Below, one piece after another: positions 1 through 11,586 of a stretch of DNA of 64,000 nt. Every line of letters begins with the position of its first letter. Position 1 is the stretch's first letter. A program made the translations under genes and the position numbers. The stretch is taken from NCBI GenBank assembly GCA_936432065.2, contig OW386293.2:25990234-26054233 (forward strand), in the 5' to 3' direction. The notes beneath the pieces are model-generated. The model did not search any database. It was given only the letters and a program-made list of their open reading frames with translations, and was not told where the DNA came from. The DNA comes from Rutpela maculata (lineage: Eukaryota; Arthropoda; Insecta; Coleoptera; Cerambycidae).

Positions 1-547
1 ACAATCATAATGTTTTCAAAAAAATAGTTTTCGTATATTTGGATATTTTACAAAGTATAAATACATAATACAATGAAATTTTGCTCATCATTTTGCTCTT
101 ATAATTTTTGAATCGGCGAATAGATTTTTTCAAATTTGGTGTAGTGATATGGGTTGAAATTTCCAATTATATGACGCAAAGAATCAAAATGGCCGACTTC
201 CGGTTTCTATGCAATTTACATGAAAATCAAATTTTTAAATGGGACAAACTATATATTTTTGCATATTTGAGTCCTGCTGACCAAAATACATATGATCTGA
301 CCCTCAAATATTATTTTATCTACTCTTATTAGGTTATATACTAATTAATGAACTGCTTTGGATCAATTAATAGTATCTATAAACAAACAGCATGAGTTAC
401 AATGCGTGAGTTATTATAACTCACTAGGTACAGAGCCTTTATCTTCATGCCTAGCCTGTCCAATCGACGTAACGTGCAACACACGAAGATGGAGCTAGGG
501 AGATAGTGACAGATTATTCGCGTTAATATCTATAGAGATTTTCTGAA

Positions 548-1350
548 ATGTCACAAAATGCTACTTTTGATTCGTTCGTGCCGAGCCGAATTTTCGAATT
601 TCGCCGTGCAATTTACGATCAGGTTTATCTGGAGGATTTCCTCTTTACATCGCGACATCGTACGGCCGTCCCAATGGTGTTTTTCGAAAAATATGAACGT
701 GTCAAGATTGCATGTTTTTGCAATTTTTTCGACTCCGAAATGTTTTGTTATTTCTCGCAGATTTCTCCGAAACGGTGGGAGTTAGCTCGAAATAAAAAAT
801 GAGGTCAAACGAGTATTTTCCATTACGAATCTTTTGCTACTATCAGAATTTTGATATATTTTTTTTTCGTTTCGGAGATAACTACTGAAATGTTGGCCAT
901 GTACGGCAAAAAATAGCAAATTTTGAGCTTCTACAGTTGGCAACTTTTTAATCTTAGCTCGTACACCAAAGGACTACTCTAGTTAACTTAAATGGAATTA
1001 AATTTTTTTAATTTTTGAATTCCGACAAAAAAGAAGGAATCAGAGGGGGCGGGATTTGGGACTTTTTTTTTTTTTCGGTAAAATTTCTCCATTTTGTCAT
1101 CGTAATTAATCGGTAATTAACTGAAATCGATCTCATATACAATGGTCACTTAATATCAAGTACTACTTTGACGCTCCGTTAATCTTGGCCCTTCGAAATA
1201 AAGGTTTCTGAGAAAAATTATTCTTTTAAGATTTACATACACTCTATAGGAAAACGTGTAATTTCTTTCATTTCCTCGAATATCTCGATAATTATCGTTT
1301 TTTTCGAAAAATTTGTAGACAGCTTATGTAAAGAGAATTGATTGAGCTTT
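548..1350 (+). repeat. Dispersed repeat family C, copy 1
   Basis: This stretch is homologous to 38800-39453 on the other strand. Both copies contain an open frame of 84-87 codons with shared residues FDSFVPSRIF, AIYD and VFFEKYER near the same positions, followed by a conserved block around 'cgtaattaatcggtaatt'. The frame (548-802) aligns without an indel for about 75 codons, yet many differences are non-synonymous, so I treat it as a repeat-borne frame and not a proven gene. A third, more diverged copy may lie at 40053-40262. Confidence 0.55.
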
Positions 1351-1685
1351 CCGACGCTTTTTTAATTTTTTTTCTAACATAAAAAAACAAGACTTTTGAC
1401 TGAATATGCGCTCCGGGCTATTGCAGTTCGCGGAGATGTTTTGCATTTTCCGCCGCGTAATATTAATCTACAAAGCTGATTTTTTTGTCTACGAGCAGTT
1501 TATGCACTATTTCGATTAAAAATCACACTCTACTTCTGCTTAAAGGTGGCTAAATCTTTGAAGACAACAAATATAAAAGGGTGAACAAAAATTAAATTTT
1601 ACAGTTAATTTTATTAATAAACAAACTTAGTAATTTAAACAAAATTTTCTCAATTTAATATTTATTGTTATAATCGTAGATAAAG

Positions 1686-1818
1686 TATAGTATTCAACTT
1701 GCGGTAATGGTAATAACTCACTTGATGAATTACAGCACTCGCCTACGGCTCGTGTTGTAAACTTTTATCTGCGTGAGTTATTACCACCTACATTACCGCT
1801 CGTTGAATAATATACTAT
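1686..1818. repeat. Short palindromic element
   Basis: The ends 'atagtattcaac' and 'gttgaataatatactat' pair, as do 'taataactca' and 'tgagttatta' inside them. The apex carries the 'tcgcctacggctcg' motif. Structurally similar short hairpins with a 'gccgtaggc' core occur at 35203-35315 and, less regularly, near 38300-38400. It is probably a MITE-like family. Confidence 0.6.
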
Positions 1819-2222
1819 TAGTTTTAACAATTTTGGTAACATCGCGGCCTTCTGTGATTGAAACTAAAAATTAAAGAATCTATATTTTTTTAAAATCAAA
1901 ATAATATTTAAAGGTCAGATCATATGTATTTTGGCCAGCAGGATCCAAATATGCATAAATATACAGGTTGTCCCATTTAAAAATTTGATTTTCATGTCAA
2001 TTATATCTAAACCGGAAGTCGGCCATTTTGGTTCTTTACATCGTATAATTGAAAATTTCATCCCTTATCACTGCACAAAATTTGAAAAGAACGTGTTCGC
2101 CCATTCAAAAGTTATAGGAGTGTCCCTATCAGCTGAGCCACCCATACTACAATCAAATTAATAAAAACTTATATATCTAGAAACATACATTAAAATATAC
2201 AATCCTTCTATTGTTATCAAAC

Positions 2223-3520
2223 TTAATCATCATCGTCATTATTATCGTTATGATAATGGTTATTATCGTGATCAATTTCATTACATTCTACTTCATTACA
2301 TTCTACTTCATCAAGCTCTACCATAACAATGTCCTCAACTAAAAGAGGTGTTGGATCATCTTCGAACCAAAGCGGTCCAATTTTATTGTCATTAACTGCC
2401 CATCCGCATTGTTCTGGTAAGAAATTCAGACAGTTTGCTTCTGTGGCATTTTTCCACATTGAAGTTACATACATTTTTCGTAAAATCTTTTGTTTGAGTG
2501 ATTTCCAACATGGTGGAATGTGAGTAGAATCAAAAGTTCTTCATAAAATATTCTACGACAGACGTTGACGTGAATTTGTTTTGGAAGATTAATAATCTGG
2601 CATCATTGAAATTCTTACAATTAATTCCGTAAAGCCTACAAGTATATTTTTGTAATATTTCCACACTTCTAAAATCATCAATTTCTTCATTATTATCCCA
2701 CGAATACCTGTTGAACTTGTGGATTTCTTTTTAATTCTTTAAAAGGCTTAACTTTTCCTTTTCTATGAAAGCTAGCTGTATAATCGCATCCCGTATATGC
2801 TTGAAAACCGGACAAAGCACGACACACAAGATCACCAAATATTCTAGCTAGTTGAGTGCAATTGATGAAATTTATAACATTTAGTCCAGTCAACGAATGA
2901 CTTAAAAGGTGGTGTAGAGTGCGTGAGCAGAGACCTAAGCGATTACTTTAGAAAGTTGTTCAGGGTGTTTAGGGAGTGAACATACTGAAAGTCCTGACGT
3001 CTAGGAGGTGAGCCGGAGGGGGGGGTACAAAGAAAGTTCCACTTTTGGTTTTTTCGCTTATATCTCGAAAACGGTGCTTCGCAGGGAAAAATCTTCTTAT
3101 AACAAATGAAAGGTCATGAAATTCTGTACAACTTTCATTTTATATATTTTTTTAGAATTCGCAACCGTTTTCGAGCTACACGCTCCGGAAAAGTGAAAAT
3201 TTTCGAAAAACAGATTTTTACCTGAAAAATAGAAAATTGTATTTTAAAGATGATAAAGAAAAAGTAGGATTTTCGGTGCTTGTAATTGGCACCAGGGTGT
3301 CTCACGCACTCTACATCTCCTTTATTGACTGGAGTAATTAGGCTTCGATCGTATTGTACTGAAATATATTTCTAATGTTGCTAACTTGTGTATATTTCCA
3401 AGTATTATTACAAGAATGTCAGTATCAGAAGCTTTATCCATGACTTTACTATTATTTTCCAATTAACTGAAATGGTATATGATTCGAGTATCGGCCTAGT
3501 CATGATTGCATGCAAAATCT
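2223..3520 (-). pseudogene. Decayed multicopy protein with SDTD and GCDYT motifs
   Basis: Read on the minus strand from about 3520 down, the fragments occur in one order: an ADTRIIYHF block, SDTDILVIILGN, then (after a MITE) CTQLARIFGDLVCRAL, AYTGCDYTASFHRKGK, CRLYGINCKNFNDARLL, and a C-terminal EQCGWAVND...GPLWFEDD with an acidic tail. I recognise this order from large uncharacterised families in insects and cnidarians. The ADT and SDTD acidic motifs resemble PIN/FEN-like nuclease cores, which is inference. The copy is dead: stops interrupt the ADTR block, a one-base shift lies near 2530, and a 418-457 bp MITE splits it. No intact start is visible. Confidence 0.65.
2882..3338. mobile_element. 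MITE inside the pseudogene
   Basis: The 23-bp block at 2906-2928 pairs with 3301-3323 at 21 of 23 positions (shared core 'tgtagagtgcgtgag'). Further out, 'ccagtcaa' and 'ttgactgg' also pair, so the inverted repeat may reach 2882 and 3338. There is no coding capacity. It separates two blocks of the surrounding pseudogene that belong next to each other, which marks it as an insertion. No clear target duplication was found. Confidence 0.7.
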
Positions 3521-5497
3521 TGTGCCAAGCATTTCTAACAGGCATAGACGGTGGCACAAAGGTTTTTTTCTAATAGAAAAATGTTTAAACTTTAATTTGG
3601 TTGTGGTTTGAAGCTGTTACTCGATAGGTAAAGTAATTAACCAAAAAAAAAAAAGAAATAATAATAATAAATAAATAAATAAAAAAAAATTGTGGCAAGG
3701 CATTAGAACAAGATTTAACGACGCACAAAAACATATATTTTTTAACTCTGTAAATACTAAATTTTAAGAGTAATTCCAAGCTGTTACTCCACTGGTGTGG
3801 TTGCTATACGAAAAATGTTCCGGAGATAGCACACAAAAAACTTGTGGACAAATTCTGTTCAGGCACAAAATGATTTTTCTTATGGTCGCTGTGAGTACTA
3901 ACATTTAAAAAACATTTCATTCTGTTACATGATCGGTCAGGTTTTCTGCAGCCAGCTCTCGCTCTATGAGTCATAAGCCGTATGATATTATTCTGTACCA
4001 CCTTCCTCTGAGTATTTAGTGTACCTTAAATGAATATATCTATATTTTGGTAGACCGATGCATAGAGGAAGAGTGCCTGGTAAAGACTAAAGAATATAGT
4101 TTTCGCAGTTTTTTAACACTTTTTCTGTTATATCTCCCTTCCTGTTTACCTCAAGTTTTTTACTCATTTTGCGCATAGCTTTATATATAATAAAAAAGCA
4201 CAGGAGTACTTTTGATCTAGCTTATTCCCATTCATCCAGTATAAGGAAAATATCACTAAAATGTACTTTTGATTGTTGACTATTTTAAACGCAGCTATAT
4301 TGTTGTTTAATTTTTTTCTGTTTTACGAATTACAATATTTGTACCTACTTTTTAGTATTTGTACCTACTACTAAATAGTAATAATTATTCAGTCTATGGT
4401 CTGGCTTTAAATATTACATTTAATTTGAGAAATATTTTTTAAAGTTATAAAATTACCGTAATATCATGACCCACATCTCCACGGGCAAGTCAGGGGCTGT
4501 TCGGGATGTTTCACTATTCATATTTTTCACTCAAAATCACTCTTGCTATAATGATAACTCTATACAATATATTCGACGGGAACCACTACGACTTTGAAAA
4601 TAAATTGTAACTACCCCAAACTATATACCTATCAATCAGATGGGATACAATCAGAGGAATGGGGCCGTGATTATGTTAATTAGTGAATAAATACTTTTCT
4701 GTGAAATATCTAGATAAATTTTATATGGTGGCCGGTGTTTTAACAATTATGGGTTCAATTCTGACCTGGTTTTGTTATGGACAATAACAAAATTCAGAGG
4801 GATGGAACTATGACTATGTAAATTATTGGATAAATCGTCTTCTGTGAATTATCTAATAGTCTTGTTTACGTTATAATTGTTAACATTCCATTAACACCTA
4901 GCAATTAAAATTCAAAATACCTATAGTACACCGATATTCGCCCACATAAAATTTTAAAAAGCAAACTATAATGCGTTGCAATGATTTGCTGATACAAATA
5001 CTACTAAGGTTTCAATGTGTAGGTAGGGCAGGTTTAAGGTACATTCAGAAATTTCTTAATTATAAATAAATGCGCTCCTCTCTGGGTGTGTGTGCCTTAT
5101 TCTCGCTCAGCGCGTCAGCGTACAGTTTTGCTAATAATAGTTATTTTTAATTGGTTTTGTGGTACCTCTAATTCTACCTAGTGGTTTCTTTTTATTTTGG
5201 GAAGTTCAGATGATCGAATTTGAGAGACACCCTGTATGTTGCAATTACAATATATTTTTGTGCGTTTAGTAAAAAATCTCAGTAACATTTGACAATCATC
5301 CTGCATGTAGTCGGGAATCTGAGCTCCGATTTAAGGCTTAGTTTTTGAAGCCCAAGTATCTGTCTGACATAATGCTGGAACCTCAAAATAATAGCTTTAA
5401 ATCTACAATAATGTCAAAAAAAATTAAAGAAGTCCTATGCAAATGACCACATTTGTACACTAAAGTAATAACACAGGTCTGCAAAAAAAAAGGTCTT
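3521..5497. other. No gene seen; low-complexity and weak repeats
   Basis: There is an A-rich microsatellite-like tract at 3643-3690 (AAT and AAAT units). A loosely repeated pair of segments lies near 4640-4730 and 4800-4870, sharing 'tctgtgaa(a/t)tatcta'. I found no splice-flanked frame or recognisable protein. Confidence 0.5.
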
Positions 5498-5763
5498 GTC
5501 TTAAGGTTCTAGTCTAACTTTTCTGAAGTATTCTGATGCGCTGAAGCCAATTTTGGAAAAAAAATTTCTCTACCATGCCATTTTTTCTCTACCACCCCTT
5601 TCATCGCCTAAAAAATGCAAAAAAAGGTCTTGTCCTCAGGTTCTCATCTAACCATTCAGAAGTAATTTGACGCGCTGAAACAAATTTTGGACAAAAAAAA
5701 TGTTAGGTGGTGAAGGGGTGGTAGCGCGTCAAAATACTTCAAAAAGTTAGGTCTGAACCTTCA
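5498..5763. repeat. Small foldback element
   Basis: The left part around 'tctgaagtattctgatgcgctgaa' pairs with the right part reading 'gcgcgtcaaaatacttcaaaaagttagg' in reverse. A second diverged direct copy of the left half starts near 5615 ('ggtcttgtcctcaggttct'). It has no coding capacity and abuts the exon that follows, which it probably truncated. Confidence 0.6.
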
Positions 5764-6063
5764 CACAAAACCCTTGTGGGTGATGTAAAGTGTCGCTATG
5801 ATGAGAAAATCAAAATAACAGACAATATTCACCCATACACCCTTGGAGTGGAGACTGTAGACCTTTCTGCGGATTTGTCTATTTTACCTTGTGTATCCGT
5901 AATAGATATGGTAAATTACTTAGTGTTGACACACAGCTTCTACACAGGCCAGCAGTTAAAGGCATACAAATCTTTACAAGCATATTAATATTATAAGGCT
6001 GGATTTGTGCAACAAGTTTATGCAAGAAAGATAAACTCAAATGTATTCATTGTTATGGGCAAG
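5764..6063 (+). pseudogene. Broken exon of a SWIM/YqaJ-type protein
   Basis: A frame open from the foldback element gives HPYTLGVE, then IDMVNYLVLTHSFYTGQQ, LKAYKSLQAY, a stop at 5986-5988, then YYKAGFVQQVYARKI...VFIVMGK, ending exactly at AAG followed by GTAAGT (6064). I recognise the VNYLVL...SFYT...KAYKSLEAY block as the region before a SWIM zinc finger and YqaJ-like nuclease in animal multicopy proteins that often occur near THAP domains. The in-frame stop and the missing upstream part make it a pseudogene. The intact splice donor suggests recent decay. It converges with the THAP gene 28 bp away. Confidence 0.55.
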
Positions 6064-6090
6064 GTAAGTTTACATTTAAATAACTAAGTG

Positions 6091-6629
6091 CTAGATTTCA
6101 GTGATTTCGTTTTGTTCGCTGTGTAATCCTAAGATGTCTGTGAACAGCACCTTGGTCTTTGGTGGTAATGTCGTGGTGGTACGTGTCAATTGGTAATTGA
6201 CACGTACCCCGTCCATATTTCGAGTAGGAATCCAGTCAGGATTATCTTTATCATCAAGTTGTGCAGGCTCCCCTAAAAAAAGCATTAAATCATAGATAAA
6301 AAATGTTACATTAAATTGTAACTTGCTGAATTCCACACTACGATGCAAGTATATTTATTGGTTTTGTGACACATATTTAGCATACAATATATAGTTTTAC
6401 AAAATTACTCACCTGTCAGTAAGTGATTTGAACAGATTCGAGCATTTTTAAGAAAGGTTTCGCTTAAATCACCTCGTTTCAAAGATCTAACCCAACATTC
6501 TCGTCGTTGTTTTGATAACGCCTCTAATTTCTCACCGCGACCTTTTAAAACAGCAGGGATTCTAAAAAATTGTACTTGGGCTCTTTCTGCCCTTTTTGAA
6601 CACTTTACTACCGCACAAAATGATGGCAT
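6091..6629 (-). CDS. Two-exon THAP-domain protein, 132 residues
   Basis: Exon 1 runs 6629-6413 and exon 2 runs 6272-6091. The intron (6412-6273, 140 bp) begins CAG|GTGAGT and ends TTTTTTAG, and joining in phase gives ...LLTG followed by EPAQLDD. The N-terminus starts MPSFCAVVKC and carries the THAP C2CH zinc-binding layout: C5, C10, then about 55 residues later C-x2-H (ICSNHL). The FFRIP motif follows the first cysteine pair and the DNPDWIPT segment follows the finger, as is usual in this family. THAP domains bind DNA in nuclear regulators and in P-type transposases. After residue about 95 the tail matches no domain I know. It has no stops or shifts. It could be a host gene or a domesticated or transposon-borne THAP gene. 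Confidence 0.75.
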
Positions 6630-6737
6630 TTTATTTTTATTTCACGTTTAAAACTGAGATTACAATGGAACAAAAAGTTTGGTTGTCCCTCAGGCAATAT
6701 GGCCGACTTATCGTGACGTCATCCTAAAATGGTCTAT

Positions 6738-7150
6738 TGTAGATTTGAAGCTATTATTTTGAGGTTAGAAAATTCTGGCATGCTTCGTATTCGGCGTCTC
6801 AAATTACATGGGTATGCGATACTTTAGACATTTTCATAAGTGGTTATTTTCCTTTTTTTACAATATTGTAGATTTTAAGCTATTTTTTAAGGTAGAATTG
6901 ACGAAATTCCGTCATTGATTTCATATTGAGCGCTTCAAAATTCATAGAATTACAATATTTTAGTCATTTGCATAAGCGTTTCTTTTCTTTTTTTTTATAT
7001 TGACGATTTTAAGCGGTTTCTTGAGGTTAGAAAATTCTGGTGATTTGCTGGGAGAATTTCGACATCGGCATCGGATTCGTATTCAGCGACCCAGAATACA
7101 TACGAATACTACATTTTGGTCGTTTGCCCCGCACTTTTTTTTATTTTGTG
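6738..7150 (+). repeat. Three-unit tandem array, repeat family B
   Basis: Three units of about 130-145 bp start near 6738, 6868 and 7002. Each opens with 'ttgtagattttaagct'-like sequence, then a 'gaggttagaaaattctgg' block, a 'cgtattcggcg' block and 'catttgcataag'. The last unit ends in 'gtgtggctgtgtag'. Single units of the same family are seen at 33460-33592 and, inverted, at 59925-60060; only the terminal motif recurs near 44684. Confidence 0.6.
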
Positions 7151-7317
7151 TGGCTGTGTAGTTATCAGAATAATGACCATGCTATTTAATAGGAGACTAG
7201 AATAACTCCGCCTATATTCGATGAAGTCGGGAATGTCTGATGTTGTATCCTAGAAGTTTTTCTTTAGAGGCACACTTTTGAACTTACTGTCAGCAAATAT
7301 ATTTCCAAGAAATTCGC

Positions 7318-8807
7318 GGCGCCGCACAGAGGGAAATTTTTCATTTTTTTTTGACAAAAATCCGTCTACAATGCAATTATTAATGGATTTGAAATTTTTT
7401 TTTTTAAATAATTGTTAGGTATCACCCGATGTTTGAGCACTGCCCAAATTTTAAAAACGTTCAACATAACCTCAAAAAATCCTATAAATATATGAAATTC
7501 GTGTATTTTACTTAAGTAAAAATGCGAATTTCTGTATTTTAAAAGTTTAATTGTATTTTTTTCAGTAATTTTTTACTACTAAGTATACAATTGATAAAAA
7601 AATTAAAAAAAAATTGATTAACATCCATTTTAATCTCCAATTTTTCTCATTATTAAATTATCTTAAGACTATCTTAAAATCTGTTTTTTTTTTAACTTTG
7701 GATACTTGTTTTACATGGAGTAGAATGTATGAAAAATTTAGACTTTATTTTAAAAGATTTTTTTTTGAAATGTCTAAAATTTAATTTGTTTGAAAAAATA
7801 GAGATATCTGCTGATTTTAAGCTGCTTTTAAGCACCCAATTGTTTTTGAACTTTACGATGCTTAAAATATGTTTACTAAAAATTTAATTGTTGTTTCACA
7901 TTGCATAGAATGGGTGAAAAATTTTCATTTCATTTTAAATATTTTTTTTCCTTTCAAATGGAAAAAATGCGATTTCTAACTTACGAGCTTCTTAAAAACG
8001 TTGAAGAACTTAGAATTTGTTTCTACTCACATTGAATTGTTATTTATTCACATTGTCAAAGTATATAAGAAATGATTAATTTAACCTTTAAAATAATTTT
8101 TATTTATCAAACAAGGTTCGGAGACTGATTTTAGTGAAAATATCGAAGAAGACGTGATTCTAAAATTTCAAATTCTACAGACATTTAAGGGTGGTTTTCA
8201 CCCTTAAAGGAAGTTGAAATACACCCTCATAGTCACAATGTACTCTCTTACTCTATTTTGAAGCGAAAACTAAAAATAACCGTTGTAACTATATTTCTTG
8301 TATTTTTTGTCGAAACGGGGGTTGTTTGATTAATCCTTAGGGTAAATGTTTACTGAATTACTATTTGAATAAGTAAGGTTTTATATTTATCATGATCATA
8401 TAAAAAATACATTTTACTAGACTATTTTACATTTTTAATTAGAATATTTCGAAAAAATCCCTATTGAGGGTGTTTTTCGGCATTTTAAGGATGTTATATT
8501 AATTTCTGGTTAACGGGACCCTATTTTTCTTAATCAGCGACTCAAAAAACATGTAGTAAATGATATTTTCAGAGTAAAACTTGTAAAAAACAGACATTCG
8601 CATTTCTACTTAAGTAAAATACACGAATTTCATATATTTATAGGATTTTTTGAGGTTATGTTGAACGTTTTTAAAATTTGGGCAGTGTTCAAACATCGGG
8701 TGATACCTAACAATTATTTAAAAAAAAAAATTTTTCAAATTCATTAATAATTGCATTGTAGACGGATTTTTGTCTAAAAAAAATGAAAAATTTCCCACTG
8801 TGCGCCG
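7318..8807. repeat. Foldback element with about 220 bp arms
   Basis: Bases 7318-7541 reappear inverted at 8588-8807. Matching blocks include 'aaaaatccgtctacaatgca', 'caattgcattgtagacgg', 'ataattgttaggtatcaccc' and 'acttaagtaaaatacacg'. The AT-rich kilobase between the arms shows no credible coding region. It is a typical non-autonomous long-inverted-repeat element. Target duplications are not obvious. Confidence 0.8.
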
Positions 8808-9733
8808 ATTCAACGTAATGCTCTCTTCTTTTCTTAGAGAAGTTCATAAAAAACAAAGGAGTACTATCAGTTACTCGGATTTTCAAATAAATATCCTTCC
8901 TCGAATGTTGATGGTTTAACCTAGTTTCTATTAACTTTATGCTCGAATGATATTGAAAACATAAGTATTTCAACAAAACTGGTCTCTCTATTTAGCAACT
9001 TTTACTTATTAATTATTTTATTGTTTTGGTGACCACCCTATATATTTTGTTCAGCAAAACGAAAATCTGCTTTATATCTCTCCCTTAGCAATTGTGTTAA
9101 CTGCAGGCAAATATTCTTTTCCACAATATTTTTTCTCTTAATTTTTTTAATATGTCCACCCTTTACAATTTTCACTTAAAATATAACAGGTTCCTTGCTT
9201 GATAATAACCGCAAACTGCCTGCCAAATATTACTTTTCTCATTCAAATAGTTAGTTTAGATGTAGCGTCAACAAACCGACAAACAGACAGACAGAATGCC
9301 CGAATTGAATTACTTCCACATCCACGTAGTGGAGTGGAAGCATACTAATGGTGAAAGAAAATTAAAAAACGTTGAAAAACATTCTTAGAAAGCATCAGAT
9401 TAGTAGACATCATTAGGGCTTAAAACGAGATTAGGATTACATAAATACTGAAAAATAAATATGTCATTGACATTGAATGCCATTAGGAATTAAATTAACA
9501 TTATTTTAAAAATAGATGGTATAACTCATGACAAACAGTTTACATTTTTTTAATTTTCTTTAAGACTTATATTGTTCAAAATATTTAAAATACAACTGAT
9601 GGAACATAAGCTTTAAAAAATTAAATCTTTGAAATAAACAATACGTCAACCTCGCCGAAATTTCAAAACCGAACTGCAAACTATAAAAACTGCCCTGATC
9701 AGACAATTAACATTTTAAATTGTTTAGTCCTAA
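8808..9733. other. No gene; fragment of repeat family A
   Basis: Only AT-rich sequence is seen, apart from 9258-9345, which carries the 'gacagacagacag' run and the 'ttacttccacatcc' end motif of dispersed repeat family A. The stretch 9640-9745 resembles 56190-56360 and probably belongs to the same Penelope-like relic as the next entry. Confidence 0.45.
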
Positions 9734-9990
9734 TTTGATTTCACTAATATTATTAAAAGCTCATCTGAGCTAGTTATTAAAATTAAACATACTAATCTAC
9801 CAGATGATTCAAAATTTATTTCCTTTGACGTACAAAACTTATTACCTAGTATACCTCTCAAGAATGCTATGCAAATCATGAACAAATAATTTATTAAATA
9901 TAAGTTGTACCAATCCTACCATAAATACCGAAATTCTAAGTCTATATTATTGTTATATTTAAACCCAAGCTCTTTTCAATTTAATGAGGA
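9734..9990 (+). pseudogene. Penelope-like reverse transcriptase fragment
   Basis: A frame open from 9734 to 9880 reads ...SSELVIKIKHTNLPDDS, then KFISFDVQNLLPSIPLKNAM. The F-x-S-F-D-V-x-x-L-x-x-S-I-P pattern is the RT motif A of Penelope-like retroelements, where the aspartate binds catalytic metal. A stop follows at about 9881. Later sequence near 9965 (PSSFQFNED in another frame) fits the region before motif B. The fragment is short, frameshifted and without an endonuclease domain. A related non-coding stretch at 56190-56360 suggests a second relic. Confidence 0.55.
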
Positions 9991-10397
9991 TATTGAGGTA
10001 AGGGTGGGTTAATAACATAGAACTTCTTAGGTACAATTTTAAGCAGAAATATTTGTGGATTACTTAGAAAAACTATTTACAATGATAGTAACAATTAAAG
10101 ATTATATGATTATATGCATAGGCTACAGTAGGTAACATGGGTGATACTTCCACAGATACTTGTTTTACTGCAACCAATAAATAATTAAATAAATTCTTCG
10201 AAATCGTTGTTAATATACCGGGTGCGTCGAACTTTAATATCTCGAGTTGTACGATAGCTAGAAATTAAAAAAAAAAATACAAGTAAACTAGGTAAAAAAA
10301 TCTATAACCGGAAATTATTTCCTAATATACAGGGCGAGCCAAGACGAAATTACAGGATCAAGTGCCCTTTTTTAAATGGAGTGCTATGTATATCAGT
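9991..10397. other. No gene seen
   Basis: AT-rich sequence with two 'ata(c)cgggtg/acagggcgagcc'-type motifs that commonly mark transposon ends in insect genomes. No frame or structure could be supported. Confidence 0.4.
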
Positions 10398-11442
10398 AAA
10401 TTTTTTGAAGCCTATATCTAGATTCTATTCATTTCTATATTATTATTGACTATCTCCTAACCACTTTAATGTAATGAATTTTTTTTTTGAAATAATGCCA
10501 TCTGCAGATGCATATTTAAAAAATCCCCAATGTCACAATGGTGGGTTTTAAGAAAAACTAGTTACAAGACATTTATTTAATGTTTTTGAATAATTTTCAT
10601 TTCCTAAAAATATACAGGGTGCCCAAAAATTATTTTTCAATTAAGAAATTTTTAAATTAAATTTTCTCAATTTCTTTAAATGGAACACCCTGTATATTTT
10701 TCGACGGTGTGATGTAGAAATGAAAAACAAACATTTCTTGTAAGTACTTCCCTATGACATGTAGAGCACTTATTATAATTTTTTCAAATGAATTATTTGA
10801 ATTTCTTGAATTTTGTACTTATTGCTCAATAAAACGAAAATGGGTGCAATTAGCCATAGGGAAGTACTTATAAAAAATATTTGTTTTTTATTTCTACATC
10901 ACATCGTCGAAAAATATACAGGTTTCATTTGAAATAATTGAGAAAATTCAATTTAAAAAGTTCTTAATTGAAAAATAATCTTTGGCCACCCTGTACATTT
11001 TTAGGAAGTGAAAATGATTCAAAAACATTAATTAAATGTCTCTTAACTAGCATTCACATAAGTTTTAGGGAAGTACTTATAAAAAATGTTCGTTTTTTAT
11101 TTCTACATCACATCGTCGAAAAATATACAGGGTGTTTTATTTGAAAAAATTGAGAAAATTCAATTTAAAAAGTTCTTAATCGAAAAATAATTTTTGGCCA
11201 CCCTATACATCTTTAGGAAGTAAATATGATTCAAAAACATTAATTAGATGTCTCTTAACTAGCATTCACATAAGTTTTTCTTAAAACCTATAATTGTTAC
11301 TTTGGCGATTTTTTCAATATGTATCTGCAGATGGCATTATTTCAACAAAAAAATTCATTATATCTAAGTGGTTGGGAGTTAGTCAATAATAATATAGGAA
11401 TTAACAGAGTCTAGGAAGAGGCTTCAAAAAATGTGAAAGATT
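10398..11442. repeat. Foldback element with tandem duplication in one arm
   Basis: The left arm (10398-10765) pairs with the right arm (ending 11442). Shared blocks include 'tattattattgacta', 'gccatctgcagat' and 'ctacatcaca(t/c)cgtcgaaaa'. The right arm carries a direct duplication of about 209 bp: 'agggaagtacttataaaaaat' starts at 10858 and again at 11067, each followed by the same 'cacatcgtcgaaaaatatac' block. No coding capacity is visible. Confidence 0.75.
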
Positions 11443-11586
11443 AAAATGTGAGATTCAGTAAGTAAGTGGAAAGGAAATTTCTATTAATTCTTAATCGACT
11501 ATTTTTTTGTAGATTTCACTAGGACCAAAAGTAACAAACTTCCTCGATTTTCGATATACCATGAACCATAGTGACACGACAATATA

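Larger units (their letters stand above)
99..2122. repeat. Foldback element, about 220 bp arms
   Basis: Bases 99-316 reappear inverted at about 1899-2122 with scattered mismatches; both arms share the 'aaaatggccgacttcc' block and the 'aaaatacatatgatctgacc' block. The 1.6 kb between the arms holds a copy of dispersed repeat family C (548-1350) and a short hairpin (1686-1818). No transposase is seen, so this is a non-autonomous foldback or long-inverted-repeat element, or an ancient palindrome. The outer limit is approximate because similarity fades. Confidence 0.75.
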
